Shown one piece after another: positions 34,761 to 51,442 of a stretch of DNA of 64,000 nucleotides. Numbering within the stretch: the first letter of the stretch is position 1; each line of letters opens with the position of its first letter. The DNA comes from Novosphingobium barchaimii LL02 (GTDB lineage Bacteria; Pseudomonadota; Alphaproteobacteria; Sphingomonadales; Sphingomonadaceae), in NCBI RefSeq assembly GCF_001046635.1, contig NZ_KQ130453.1, positions 67,001 through 131,000 of the forward strand, in the 5' to 3' direction. The position numbers and the translations under genes are program-made. The notes beneath the pieces were generated by a model. That model did not search any database. It worked only from the letters and a program-made list of their open reading frames with translations, and was not told the DNA's origin.

Positions 34761-34992
34761 CTATTGGGAAAGCAACGCAATCAGCTGCACTCGCTCGCTC
34801 GCCATCGTCGCATCGCAGCCGCTGCTTCCCTCAATCTCCTCAGTTGATGGAGGTCCAAGCTCTGGCAACAATGCGTCGAGGTCTACCGTGCCACGGATCA
34901 GCGTTTGGTGCACATCGCCAACGGCTTCGGTCCGAACCGCTTCGCCCTTGAAGCAGCGGAGTGTAGCGCGACAAACTGGATGATGATCGCGC
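34761..34992 (-). pseudogene. C-terminal piece of a gene split by IS21
   Basis: The frame enters from the IS21 left end and reads DHHPVCRATLRCFKGEAVR, then TLIRGTVDLDALLPELGPP and ends VQLIALLSQ at a stop at 34761. It joins in frame with the N-terminal piece at 37553-38394 when IS21 is removed, giving a 355-codon gene. TCGCGC at 34987-34992 is one copy of the apparent target duplication. Confidence 0.75.
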
Positions 34993-35031
34993 GTCAATCA
35001 GGATGAGAATGTGATTGTCGCGGCGCGTCGA

Positions 35032-37499
<2,468 letters not shown>

Positions 37500-37552
37500 C
37501 TACGGGCTACGCCCTACGCCGATCCCGACACACCGGATTCTCATCTTGATTG

Positions 37553-38394
37553 TCGCGCTTTCTCGTCCAGAACGCCGCGCAACAGCGGAGTATCTGACTC
37601 AGCCCGTTGTCGTCGGTAATGTAGGACGAACGCGCCCAGCCGACTTGGCGCTCTCGACCGATATGCTCGATCTCCAGCTTACGAGGCAGGAAGCGGACGA
37701 CTGTCATTATGTCGGAGAGCGCATTCTCAGCGTTAAAGAGGGCAGCATCCTCCCTAAATTTCATCACCTTCTTCGCGGCCCGGTTCTCATAGAGACAGCC
37801 GAGCGCCACAAGGACAACCGGATGATAACGCGCGATTGAAAGGCTATCCGCGAGTTCGAGCATCTCCGTCGCCGTCGTCAAGCGGCGCGATTTGGCGACC
37901 GGATTCTGCAGACCGAACCGATCATTCAGCGCGCGAATGAACTGGAGGTAGGCATCCTGCATCAGTTCGTGCGGCGCGCCCCTGAGCTCGGGCAAATATT
38001 CGGTGAAGAAGCCATCGGACTCGGCGACGTGCGCCTTGGTGAAGAAGGCGCGAAGCGAAGCCATGTCCCCCAGTATCTGCGCCTCGAGCTCGGCATCGGT
38101 CATGGCGTTGCGCGGGTCGCTCACCTTTTCGATGAACGCCAGCAGATAAGAGAAGGTGTTCTGCGGTAGATCGAGCGCGGTGAGCCGATCAAACAAGGCG
38201 AGCTTGCGGGAATCGCGTTCGTGCGTTTCGCGCGCTTGCTTCGTGATATTGGCCGCGCAGATGTCGAGAAAATACAAGGTCGGCACCGCGTCCGACCATT
38301 GCCGCAGGAACGCCAGATCCTCCGGTCGGGCTTGGAAGGTCACGGTCAATTCCTGTCCCCGGCGATAGATTTCACCGTCTTCCGAAGTTGCCAT
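37553..38394 (-). pseudogene. N-terminal piece of a gene split by IS21 (possible PIN-like protein)
   Basis: Starting at the ATG at 38394 (AGAGGAGG upstream), 280 codons read as a soluble helical protein: SDAVPTLYFLDICAANITKQ, LLAFIEKVSDPRNAMTDAEL, ENALSDIMTVVRFLPRKL, then FWTRKR before running into IS21. The LD near the start and the late SD suggest a PIN-like nuclease, but this is weak. The remaining 75 codons lie at 34761-34986. The full protein would be 355 residues and belongs to the island with the HEPN and Mrr-like genes, in the opposite orientation. Confidence 0.72.
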
Positions 38395-38440
38395 TGAATT
38401 GCGCCTCCTCTGATGACCATTTGGCATATCGATGTCGCGG

Positions 38441-38650
38441 CTATAGGGATCGAGTGCAACCAGAGTTGAAGGATGCGTGGCGATTTCGTGTCCGCAGATC
38501 ATGATGGGGGTACGGGGGCAGGTCCAGCGCGAAGGCGACGTCATCCATGTCATCGCCCGGCGTCTCCATGATCTCTTCCCGATGCTCGCCAGCGTCGGTG
38601 GGCGCGTCGATGTGGCTGAAGTGTGCCCGGTCAGTCGCGCCGATGTCGTC
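38441..38650 (-). pseudogene. Truncated gene tail next to IS66
   Basis: An open minus-strand frame comes out of the IS66 left end and reads HFSHIDAPTDAGEHREEIME, then DDVAFALDLPPYPHHDL before stopping at 38441. It has protein-like composition and lies 46 bases before the split gene on the same strand. It does not match the gene cut at the other IS66 end, so it is from a different locus. Family unknown. Confidence 0.35.
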
Positions 38651-38729
38651 GTAACCGCTGCACCCGCCCCACGTATTCCGAGAGCTTGCTGATGGTTAGG
38701 CTCGCCCGAGACGAGGAGGAGATCGGGCA

Positions 38730-39134
38730 ATGTCGGATGAAATTGATGCAGGGTCAAACGGCGGTTTGACGTGTGCGTCGCACAGTACAACTGCGCGTTT
38801 GACCGTCAGTTTGCCGCCCGGACGTCGGCGCTACGAGCGTTGGCCGGATGACGTACGCGACCGCATTCTGGCTGAGAGCTTTGTGCCAGGAATGACTGTG
38901 GCGCAGGTCGCCCGCGATAACGGCGTCGGCCTTGGCCTTTTGCACTATTGGCGTCGGCAAGCGCGAGCAGCAGGAGCCGTCGAGGAATTGCGGTTCGTAC
39001 CCGTCACGCTGGCTCAGGAGAAGCAACTCGAACCTGGCGGCTTGGAGTTGGTGGTACGAGACGTGACGGTTCGGATCATGGGCGCGGTCGAGATGGACCA
39101 CCTGCGCGCGGTACTGGCGGCGATCCGGGAATGA
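38730..39134 (+). CDS. tnpA: IS66 accessory protein TnpA
   Basis: 134 residues with an HTH (FVPGMTVAQVARDNGVGLGL, LHYWRRQARA) and the IS66 OrfA tail. It precedes tnpB with an ATGA overlap. It is required for IS66 transposition but is not the catalytic subunit. Confidence 0.9.
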   Translation: MSDEIDAGSNGGLTCASHSTTARLTVSLPPGRRRYERWPDDVRDRILAESFVPGMTVAQVARDNGVGLGLLHYWRRQARAAGAVEELRFVPVTLAQEKQLEPGGLELVVRDVTVRIMGAVEMDHLRAVLAAIRE

Positions 39135-39484
39135 TCCCGATCGACGGAAGCGTACGGATCTTCGTGGCGACACAGCCGGTCGACTTCAGAGCCGGGATTA
39201 ACCGATTGATGGGGCTGGTGACGCACGTGCTGGGGCATGATGCCTGCGCGGGCGATGTCTTCGTGTTCCGCAACAAGGGCGCGGATAAGGTGAAGTTGCT
39301 CCGTCATGACGGGTCAGGCGCGGTTATGGCGACGAAATGGCTCGACCGAGGAAGGTTTTACTGGCCTGCCGTGCAAGGCGGCACGATGGTCCTGAGCGGA
39401 CCGCAATGCACGGCATTGCTGTCGGGTCTGGATTGGAAGAAACTGCCCGCACCCGAGGTGCGCAGACCCCTGATTTTTGGCTGA
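39131..39484 (+). CDS. tnpB: IS66 accessory protein TnpB
   Basis: 117 residues, a complete IS66 Orf2: VRIFVATQPVDFRAGINRLM, DVFVFRNKGADKVKLLRHDG, RGRFYWPAVQGG. Length and motifs are standard. Confidence 0.95.
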   Translation: MIPIDGSVRIFVATQPVDFRAGINRLMGLVTHVLGHDACAGDVFVFRNKGADKVKLLRHDGSGAVMATKWLDRGRFYWPAVQGGTMVLSGPQCTALLSGLDWKKLPAPEVRRPLIFG

Positions 39485-39533
39485 TATCTGCGGTTTTCTG
39501 TGGCGACGAGGAGTCGGTGTGGTATAGTCAGGC

Positions 39534-41093
39534 ATGCCCGCCCAAGCCGACGATCTCCCTGAAGATATGGAGCAAATGGCGGCTCTGGTGCGTGAACTGC
39601 AGGCAGAAAACGCCCAACTGCGCGCACTGCTCAAAGGCATGGCCCACCAGGCCTTCGGCAGCCGTTCAGAACGCGCCAGCGTCATCCTGGGTGATCAAGG
39701 TCTCCTTGATCTCGGCGACCTCGTAACCACGCCGGCTACCGCAGCCAACGACGATGGCGACGCCGAAGACAAGCCTGCCGTCGGTCGCCCACGCCGCAAG
39801 CGCGGCCTGATGGCACTGCCGGCCCATATCGAGCGCGTGGAGCGCGTGATTGATCCCGACACGCTGGATTGCCCCTGCTGCGCCGGCAAGCTCCACAGGA
39901 TCGGCGAAGATGCCAGTGAGGCACTCGACTGGGTGCCGGCCATCGTTCGCGTCATCCGCACAGTGCGCCCTCGTTACGCCTGCCGGGAATGCCGGGAGGG
40001 CGTCGTTCAAGCGCCGGCGCCGCGCCGCGCGATCCCAGGCTCGATGGTCACTACCTCGACGCTGGCCTGGATGGCGACGGCGCGCTACGCCTGGTCGATC
40101 CCGCTCAATCGGCAGTTGCAGATGCTCGCAGGCCAGGGCGTCATCCTCGATCGGGCGTTACCGAGCCGCTGGATGCGTAAGATCGCATGGTGGGTGAAGG
40201 CGCTCTATGATCGCCTGCTTGCCTACATCCACAGCCAGTCCCGGATCTTCTGCGATGAGACCCGCATGCCGGTCCTCGAGAAAGGGCGAAGACGAACCCG
40301 CACGACACAGTTCTGGGCGCACGCTTGTGATGACGGACCGTGGTCAGGCCCGGCCCATCCGGCAGTGGTGTATATCCATGCTCGCGGACGGCGGCATGCC
40401 GAGGCGTTCGAACAACTCGCCCGCTACCAGGGCGTTATCCAGGTCGACGGCTATGGTGCCTACAAGGCGCTTGTGCGCGGTGGTCCGGGCCGAGGCAAGA
40501 TCACACTCGCCTTCTGTCTTGCCCACGCCCGGCGCAAGTTCGTCGATGCCTTCCGCAAATCGCCATCGCCGGTGGCAGCGGCGATCCTTACCCTGATCGG
40601 TGAGGTCTACGCGATCGAGGCGCGTGTGCGCAAAGGCACCGCCGCACAGCGCCTCCAGGCTCGTCTCGCCGAAACCGCCGACGTCATGGCGAAGATCAAG
40701 GCGCAGATCGACATCATGCTTCCAGGTCTGTCGCCCAAGTCCGACCTGGCCAAGGCGATGCGCTACACGCTCAACCACTGGAAGGGGCTAACCCTGTTCC
40801 TGGAAGACGGCCGGATCGAGGTCGATACCAACACCGTCGAGCGCGGCATGAGAAATGTGGCCCAGGGCCGCAAGTCCAGCCTCTTCGCTGGTAGCGAGGA
40901 AGGAGCTCAGACCTGGGCCGTCATGGCATCGCTTCTCCAGACGGCTCGCCTGGGGGGCCTGGATCCCTACACCTGGCTGAATGACGTGCTGGAGCGTATC
41001 GTCACGGGCGCTGTGAAGATCAACGAACTGGACATCTTGCTCCCATGGAACTGGCGGCCGGCGGCAGAACCGGTAAAAGCGCTGGCGGCATGA
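39534..41093 (+). CDS. tnpC: IS66 DDE transposase TnpC
   Basis: 519 residues. N-terminal coiled coil (LVRELQAENAQLRALLKGMA), zinc-binding CPCCAGKL and RYACRECREG, then the DDE core with FCDETRMPVLEKG, GVIQVDGYGAYKAL and the C-terminal IEVDTNTVERGMRNVAQGRK. Intact. Confidence 0.96.
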   Translation: MPAQADDLPEDMEQMAALVRELQAENAQLRALLKGMAHQAFGSRSERASVILGDQGLLDLGDLVTTPATAANDDGDAEDKPAVGRPRRKRGLMALPAHIERVERVIDPDTLDCPCCAGKLHRIGEDASEALDWVPAIVRVIRTVRPRYACRECREGVVQAPAPRRAIPGSMVTTSTLAWMATARYAWSIPLNRQLQMLAGQGVILDRALPSRWMRKIAWWVKALYDRLLAYIHSQSRIFCDETRMPVLEKGRRRTRTTQFWAHACDDGPWSGPAHPAVVYIHARGRRHAEAFEQLARYQGVIQVDGYGAYKALVRGGPGRGKITLAFCLAHARRKFVDAFRKSPSPVAAAILTLIGEVYAIEARVRKGTAAQRLQARLAETADVMAKIKAQIDIMLPGLSPKSDLAKAMRYTLNHWKGLTLFLEDGRIEVDTNTVERGMRNVAQGRKSSLFAGSEEGAQTWAVMASLLQTARLGGLDPYTWLNDVLERIVTGAVKINELDILLPWNWRPAAEPVKALAA

Positions 41094-41671
41094 ACTTCAA
41101 ACCTCGCACATCGCAGGGCCGGACCCTCTCGCTCGAACAGCTCGAGATATGGCTCGACGAGCTTGATCCCCCCGTAGCTGGCGTCTCATCGATCGACGGC
41201 TTCCTGGCCGCAGTCGCCGCAGGCCCCAGCGTCATTGACCCCGACGTATGGATTAAGAGCATCCTGCGCGAGCACGCTCTCAACGCGCGCTCGGCGCCTG
41301 CGCGCCGAACGATCCTCAAGCGGTATAACCGCATCTGCATCGAGCTTGCCGAGAAGCCCGAGGCGTACGCGCCGATCTACATGCGCACCGAGGAAGGCGA
41401 GGTACTGCTCGAGGACTTCGCCAACGGGTTCTTCACAGCCATGCATCTCGACATGGAGGCGTGGAAGCCCTTCATCGCCGACCCGCAGTTCGGCTACCCG
41501 CTCGCGGCACTGCTTGGCCACAGCACCATTACAGGTGGCCCGTCATGGATCGAACAACTGGGTGATCCGAGCGCCAATCTGGCACTAGTCGATACGTGGC
41601 GCATGGTCCCGCAAATCATCTCGCTGATCAATGACCAGTGCGCCTTCGCGCGCATGACGCCAGCAGCCTGA
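41090..41671 (+). CDS. UPF0149 (YgfB/YecA-like) passenger protein of IS66
   Basis: 193 residues from the ATG at 41090, overlapping the tnpC stop as ATGA. LSLEQLEIWLDELDPPVAGV, SIDGFLAAVAAGPSVIDPD and EDFANGFFTAMHLDME match UPF0149. It lacks the C-terminal SEC-C motif of the 12.3-kb homologue. It lies inside the IS66 terminal repeats and so travels with the element; its role in transposition, if any, is unknown. Confidence 0.85.
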   Translation: MNFKPRTSQGRTLSLEQLEIWLDELDPPVAGVSSIDGFLAAVAAGPSVIDPDVWIKSILREHALNARSAPARRTILKRYNRICIELAEKPEAYAPIYMRTEEGEVLLEDFANGFFTAMHLDMEAWKPFIADPQFGYPLAALLGHSTITGGPSWIEQLGDPSANLALVDTWRMVPQIISLINDQCAFARMTPAA

Positions 41672-41706
41672 TATAAATCCCGCCACCACCAATGCGTGGG
41701 ACAGGA

Positions 41707-42837
41707 TCAGCGGTTACAACGTAACCGCTCGGCAACGACGGCCACCTCGTTCTCCGTAGCTATAGTCAACATTCCAATAAACTCTTCGCCTCCAAAACGA
41801 GCGAAAAGATCGCCGTCGCGCAGGACATCGTTGCATCTTCCGGCCACGGCTTTCAGCACGGCGTCACCTACCGGATGGCCGTGAGTGTCGTTGATCCGCT
41901 TGAAGTGGTCCACGTCGACCATCAAGAGCGCAACGATCCGCGCCGCTGCCCCCGCAGCTGTTAATATCTGAATTGAATGTTCTTCGAAGTGACGCCGATT
42001 AGGCAGGCCGGTCAACGGATCCGATTGAGCCAGACCGCGCAGTTTGGCCGCAATCCGCAACTCAGCGGTGACATCAGTGAACAGCCAAATGCGCCCATGC
42101 TGCCCATCGCCGCTCACGGGATGGGTATCCACCTCGTATGTCCTGTCACCCAATACCCAGTGATGGATCGCGGCGTAATGGACATTTCCGACCTGCGCCG
42201 CATACGTTGTTTCCAATTCGGCGTGGTTGTCGCACCGTTGGCGAAGGGCACGCATGGGAGCGGCCAGATCGCTCGCGCGGTGAGATCCTGAACTGCACGC
42301 GAGCAGTGCAGCCGCGCGCTCGTTGATCATCGCGCTTTGTCCATCGCCATCGAACAGGACAATGCCGGACGGGACGCTTTCCAGCAGATCGTTGAACTGG
42401 TCGCGCATCGCGACCTGCCGGACGGCCTCGCGGCGAGCGGCGAGCGTGCTGGCTACGCTGCTGGCCAGTAGCCGCACATGCTCGACGAGCGGCGTCGGAA
42501 CTGCAGGCTGGGTCCACAAGAGCAGCAGGCCGCTGCGCGGTGCATGCTCGACAGGGGCTGGTACGAAGAGCAGGGCGCCCGGCATTTCAGGCAATGCATC
42601 CACCACAGCCGTCGGAAGTCGATACTTGTCCGCTCCGTCAGGGCTGGCGGACCATTCGACATCAAATACTCCGCTTCGCGCGAGGTTGAAGCTGCTGAAG
42701 CCATGCGGCGGAGAAGACGCGACGGGGGCTGCGCGTCCGGCATCATCCACTTCCAAGGCTATCACAAGGGCAGCGTCGCATGCGACCCTGGCAAAGCCGC
42801 ACAGCTCGTACAGTGCTTCGCTTGAGGAAGGTGTCAC
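41707..42837 (-). pseudogene. GAF-PAS-diguanylate cyclase truncated by IS66
   Basis: 376 residues remain. A GAF-like domain (about 1-130), a PAS domain (about 140-250: NDLLESVPSGIVLFDGDGQ) and a GGDEF domain (SDPLTGLPNRRHFEEHS, DVDHFKRINDTHGHPVGD, RFGGEEF active site) follow in order. The frame enters the IS66 right end after VVAERLRCN, where the transposon supplies a stop. About the last 45-50 residues of the GGDEF domain are missing, so cyclase activity is probably lost. The GTG at 42837 overlaps the hydrolase stop (GTGA). Confidence 0.88.
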
Positions 42838-43634
42838 GATAAAATCCCAGCCAGTCTTTGTTCGATGATCCGAAGTACCTCGACTGGCGCCGTTATGTGC
42901 GGGAGATGACCGGAGGCATCGATGATATCGAGGGTGGCGTCCGGGATCGTCGCGGCAAGCCATTCTCCCACCTGTAGCGGCACGGCGACATCCGAGGCGG
43001 TCTGGATCAAATGGACCGGCGTAGGAACGCGGCGGGCGGTTCTGCGCATGTCGGATCCGAAGATGGTGCGAGAGGTGTTGAGGGCGATATCCGGTCGCAT
43101 CTGGAACAGGGTGCGCGAAAAGTCGGCCACCGCTTCCCTGTCGTCGATGCCCACGACCATCGGCGCAAACCCGGCGACCCATGCCTGGAAGTTGGCGGCC
43201 ATGCTGGCGAAGAGCTGGTCGAGACCTTCCTGTTCGAAACCGCCAACGTAGTCACCCTCGTTGAGATACCTGGGTGATGCGCCGATCATCACCATGCGCG
43301 TGAACAGCTCTGGACGCGCGCACGCAGCGGCCGCGCCGATCATGCTGCTCATGGAATGGCCAACATAGATGCAGCCTTGTACGCCGAGCTCGTCGATAAG
43401 TTCGATCAGGTCGTCGGCATAACCGAACATCGATCCATGACGGTCGAAATCGTAGCTCTCCGCGCCAGCGGGACCGCATCCCGCCAGATCGAAGGAGATG
43501 ACGTCGAACCGCTCTTCGAACCAGGGCCGCAGGGATGCCCATGCGTCCTGGTCAGTGCCAAACCCATGCGACAGGATCGCAGTGGTCTTTCCGGCACCAC
43601 TGCGTCGGCCATGCAATTTTGCGAAACAGCTCAC
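42834..43634 (-). CDS. RsbQ-like alpha/beta hydrolase
   Basis: 266 residues from the GTG at 43634 (GAGGAA upstream); a longer frame to 43769 is not hydrolase-like. LSHGFGTDQDAWASLRPWFE and ISFDLAGCG, the nucleophile elbow VGHSMSSMIGAA, and the late His in IDASGHLPHITAP define the fold and the RsbQ/KAI2/D14 subgroup. RsbQ-type hydrolases generate or sense a small signal for a partner PAS protein. Here the partner is the downstream GAF-PAS-GGDEF gene, coupled by GTGA. Confidence 0.85.
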   Translation of the reverse strand: MSCFAKLHGRRSGAGKTTAILSHGFGTDQDAWASLRPWFEERFDVISFDLAGCGPAGAESYDFDRHGSMFGYADDLIELIDELGVQGCIYVGHSMSSMIGAAAACARPELFTRMVMIGASPRYLNEGDYVGGFEQEGLDQLFASMAANFQAWVAGFAPMVVGIDDREAVADFSRTLFQMRPDIALNTSRTIFGSDMRRTARRVPTPVHLIQTASDVAVPLQVGEWLAATIPDATLDIIDASGHLPHITAPVEVLRIIEQRLAGILS

Positions 43635-43765
43635 GCATTCCTCATAAAAGTTCGTCTTCGTGAAAACCCTTAGGGCACATAGCATTAACGCTTCAACCGC
43701 GATCGATGACGATCTGAAATCCGCTTCGCGGGGATCAAAGAAAGGTGGCGGCCGCGCTGAGTTCA

Positions 43766-44137
43766 TCACCGACCCTGGACGCCTTGGGCGTCAGGCGATG
43801 CGATCCGGGCATTTGGCCAGCGACGTAGTCTGGCAAACCAACCTTTGTGATGACCATCCGCGCTTGCCTCGACCAGCATATCGGTGGGCTGGACTACCGC
43901 GCCGGCCTGCGGGCAGAACCTGGTGACCTTCTGCTTGAAGACCAGGCCGTCGCTGCGCATCAGGAAGTGCTGGCGCAATTCATCGCAGCTGGTGCCCGCG
44001 CGCATCGTCAGCCAAGGGCTAAGATCGATCTGGTCGGAGAAGTAGACGACCCTGAAATAGTCCCGGTCGAGCTGGCCGGTATAGCGTAATGTTTCAGGCC
44101 GGCGAATCAGCGGGTCGGCGGATAGATGCGGCCTGCC
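43766..44137 (-). pseudogene. Protein-like open frame without a clear start
   Basis: The minus-strand frame is open from a stop at 44138 to one at 43766 and reads RYTGQLDRDYFRVVYFSDQI, then TSCDELRQHFLMRSDGLVF. There is no ATG before residue 45, so it is probably a remnant of a longer gene. The family is not recognised. An 80-codon plus-strand frame over the same bases (43847-44089) is the alternative. Confidence 0.35.
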
Positions 44138-44233
44138 TCACTGGGCGGAAATGACGGCATGATACGCTGCGGGTTGTCCGCGCTTTCCTGGCGGAGGTCG
44201 AGCGCCTTGCCGGGAGCACGCGGAGGCTATAGC

Positions 44234-44674
44234 GTGATCGACGTGACGGTATCGCCATGCCTTTCCCTCAACCGCCTTTGCGTGATGCTGTGCCTGTTTC
44301 TGGTGCTGCTTTCGGCTGCGGTGCAAGGGGTGAGCGCCGCCGATCGCATCCAGCATGACATTCGCGGCGAAGTGCACGGCGCGCACCATCACGAAGGGCT
44401 TGGCGCGGTCACGCTCGACGGTGCGGATATTCACGTAGATACCGCTGGCGACGAACCGCGGGCCGAGAACGAGCGCGACGCCGAAGGCACCGTGCCCGCA
44501 AATCACCACCATCATGCCGACCATGGGTCGAGCCTGCCGGAGCTTCATGGGGCACCAACGGCGGATAGGACCGCCTCGTCCTTGCGGCTTGGCATCCCGC
44601 TGGTTGCCGCCGTCCCCGGCCAGCCCGTGCACGCGCCCGAACGCCCTCCGAAGACTTTGCCCTCCGCAGCCTGA
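44234..44674 (+). CDS. czcI: His-rich exported protein, CzcI-like
   Basis: 146 residues from a GTG with GGAGG seven bases upstream. A signal peptide (LCLFLVLLSAAVQGVSA) is followed by a short periplasmic segment with HGAHHHEG and NHHHHADHG clusters that can bind metal. Its position just before czcCBA matches the CzcI/CopL-type accessory protein of metal efflux operons, thought to have a regulatory or metal-buffering role. Confidence 0.65.
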   Translation: MIDVTVSPCLSLNRLCVMLCLFLVLLSAAVQGVSAADRIQHDIRGEVHGAHHHEGLGAVTLDGADIHVDTAGDEPRAENERDAEGTVPANHHHHADHGSSLPELHGAPTADRTASSLRLGIPLVAAVPGQPVHAPERPPKTLPSAA

Positions 44675-44734
44675 CCGTCCGCGCGTCGCTTGTAGGCGCG
44701 GACCCTTTTACATGCCTTTTAGCGGGGGCTTTTC

Positions 44735-46017
44735 ATGTCCACTTGCCTTTCGAGCCGCGCCGCCGTGCGCGCTTTGTGCCAGCTGTCTATCGGCGGCGCG
44801 TTTCTTCTCCTGACCACCAGCCCGAACGTGCTGGCCCAGACCCTCAACCTTGCCGACGTGCTGAACCGCGCGGCGCAGTCCGATCCCAGCGTCAGCGCTA
44901 CCGCAGCGCGCATGAAAGCGGCAGAAGCCGGTGTGCGTCAGGCCGGGGTGCGCCCTCTCGACGCGCTGGCTTTCGATGCCGAGAATTTCGCCGGCACCGG
45001 CACCTACCGTCCAGCCAACATGGTCGAGACCACGCTCTGGTACGAACGAACGCTGGAGCGTTCGAGCAAGCGCGATACGCGGATCGACGCCGCGCGTTCC
45101 GAACTGGGCGTCATCCACCAGCGCGGACGACTGCGCACGCTGGACCTGCTGGAGCGTGTCGAGGTAGCCTGGGTCGATGCCCTGGCCGCCGAGGCGGCCA
45201 TCGGCGTCGCCGAGGAGCACCTGCGCTCAACCCAGGCGGTGGAGGGTGAAGTGAAGCGCCGGGTTTCGGCCGCGCTTGACCCGCTGTTCGCGGCGCAGCG
45301 CGCGCGCACCGACTTAGCGCAGGCGCGCATCGCCCGCGATCAGGCGGTCCAGGCGGCCCGCATCGCGCGTGACCGGCTTGCCCTTTACTGGGGCGGCGCG
45401 GGCGACTTCACGCTCGACAAGGCCGAGTTCGAGACGGCGGTGAACCTCGTCGGTCCACCGGCACATGAGGCCCCCGACCTCGACCTGCTGAACGCAGAAC
45501 GGGATGCCGCCAGCGCCCGCGTGCGCATGGAGGACGGCAAGGGCACCCCCGACCTCACCCTGAAGGGCGCGGTGCGGCATCTGGCGCAGTACGGCGACGT
45601 GGCGCTGGTGGTGGGCGCCTCGATCCCGATCGGCACACGCCGCGCGAACCGCGCCAATGTCGAACGCGCCATGGCCGAGCAGACCGCTGCGGAGGCCGAA
45701 CTGGCGGTGTCGCGCATCGAGCGCGACCGTGAAATCGCGGGCCTTGTCGCCAACCGCGAGGCGACGGCGAGCGACATCGGGCGGATCGACCGCGAAGTGC
45801 TGCCCGGCGCCCGCCGTTCGGTATCGCTGATCCAGGATGGGCTGCGGCGCGGGGGCCTTGCCTTCACCTACCTCGAGGCTGCCAACGCGCGTGAAGTGGT
45901 CACCCAGGCGCACCAGCGCCGGATCGAACTGCTGCGCCGCTACCACCTTGCCGGAGCGCGGCTGGACCGACTGACCGGCCGCCACGCTTCCCTTCTTTCC
46001 AGCGCGGAGAACCGCTG

Positions 46018-46018
<1 letters not shown>
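44735..46018 (+). CDS. czcC: Outer-membrane efflux protein CzcC (TolC family)
   Basis: 427 residues with a signal peptide ending near NVLAQ. Long alpha-helical repeats typical of TolC-like trimers follow (LADVLNRAAQSDPSVSATAA; EAAIGVAEEHLRSTQAVEGE). It forms the outer-membrane duct of the tripartite pump. Its stop overlaps the czcB start by one base (TGATG). Confidence 0.9.
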
Positions 46019-50464
<4,446 letters not shown>

Positions 50465-50473
50465 CGACCCTGT

Positions 50474-50503
50474 CCGGTGCCTTCCCGCGCAGGGAAGCGC
50501 CGG
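50474..50503. terminator. Hairpin between convergent czcA and REC-GGDEF genes
   Basis: CCGGTGCCTTCCC pairs with GGGAAGCGCCGG across a 5-base loop, with one bulge and one G-T pair. It lies between two convergent stops, so a bidirectional terminator is likely although no T-tract follows. Confidence 0.6.
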
Positions 50504-50512
50504 GCCAGGCGT

Positions 50513-51442
50513 TCAGGTGGGGCAATATTCGGCGGTATTGTCGAATTCGGCCACGGTGATCCGGTTCCGGCCGCCGTGCTTGCTTTGGTAGAGTTGTCTG
50601 TCGGCGTGGCCGATCCACTGGTCCGCCGCCATGCCGGGCAGGCACCGCGCGCTGGCCACGCCGATGCTGACGGTGATGAACGGGCTGATCTGCGATCGTT
50701 CGTGCGGAATGTTGAGCGACTGGACCTGTAGCTTGATCTCCTGCGCCACCAGCTGCGCCCCATGCGGGTCGGCGCCGGGCAGGATGCAGGCGAATTCCTC
50801 GCCGCCATAGCGGGCGGAAAGGTCGGAGGCGCGCTTGACCGCCCGGGTCAGGGCAGAAGCCACCATCGAGATGCAGCGGTCCCCGGCGGGGTGGCCGTAC
50901 GTATCGTTGAACTGCTTGAAGAAATCGATGTCGATCATGATGACCGATAGCCAGTCCCCGGTGCGGGCAAGGCGGCCGGTTTCGCTGTGCAGCGCCTTTT
51001 CCATCTGACGGCGGTTGCTGAGCCCGGTCAGCGCATCGGTGACGGCCATGTTGGCCAGCTGGTCGCGCAGGCGCTTCAGCTCCACGTGGTTACCTACGCG
51101 GGCGCGCAGGATCGCGGGCTGGATCGGCTTGGTCACATAATCGATCGCGCCCAGCGACAGACCGCGCATCTCGTCCGCCGTATCGCCCAGCCCGGTGGTG
51201 AAGATCACCGGGATGTCGGCCAGTAGCGGATCGGCCTTCAGCTGGCGGCAGACCTCGAAGCCGTCGATCCCCGGCATCAGCACGTCCAGCAGCACGAGGT
51301 CGGGCAAGGTGGTGCGCGCCGTTTCCAGCGCCTGTTCGCCGGAGGTGGAGAAGCAGACTTCGTAGTCGTCCTCCAGCACGGCGTTCATGATCTCGATGTT
51401 CGAAATCTCGTCGTCGACGATCAGGATGGTGGCCCTGGTCAC
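50513..51442 (-). CDS. Response regulator with diguanylate cyclase output (REC-GGDEF)
   Basis: 309 residues. The receiver domain has [19 protein letters not shown], phospho-acceptor [13 protein letters not shown] and the KP near [10 protein letters not shown]. The GGDEF domain has [37 protein letters not shown] and the intact active site [13 protein letters not shown]. It would make cyclic di-GMP on phosphorylation. Its ATG overlaps the stop of the hybrid kinase (ATGA), so the kinase is the probable input. Confidence 0.93.
   Translation of the reverse strand: MTRATILIVDDEISNIEIMNAVLEDDYEVCFSTSGEQALETARTTLPDLVLLDVLMPGIDGFEVCRQLKADPLLADIPVIFTTGLGDTADEMRGLSLGAIDYVTKPIQPAILRARVGNHVELKRLRDQLANMAVTDALTGLSNRRQMEKALHSETGRLARTGDWLSVIMIDIDFFKQFNDTYGHPAGDRCISMVASALTRAVKRASDLSARYGGEEFACILPGADPHGAQLVAQEIKLQVQSLNIPHERSQISPFITVSIGVASARCLPGMAADQWIGHADRQLYQSKHGGRNRITVAEFDNTAEYCPT

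Larger units (their letters stand above)
38651..41717. mobile_element. IS66-family insertion sequence with a passenger gene
   Basis: The ends are inverted repeats (GTAACCGCTGCACCCG at the left against GTAACCGCTGATCCTG at the right; about 22 of 27 positions match). It contains tnpA, tnpB, tnpC and a fourth gene (UPF0149) on the plus strand, each overlapping or closely following the last. No 8-bp target duplication is seen, and the two flanks belong to unrelated genes, so a deletion or recombination has happened at this copy. Confidence 0.88.
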
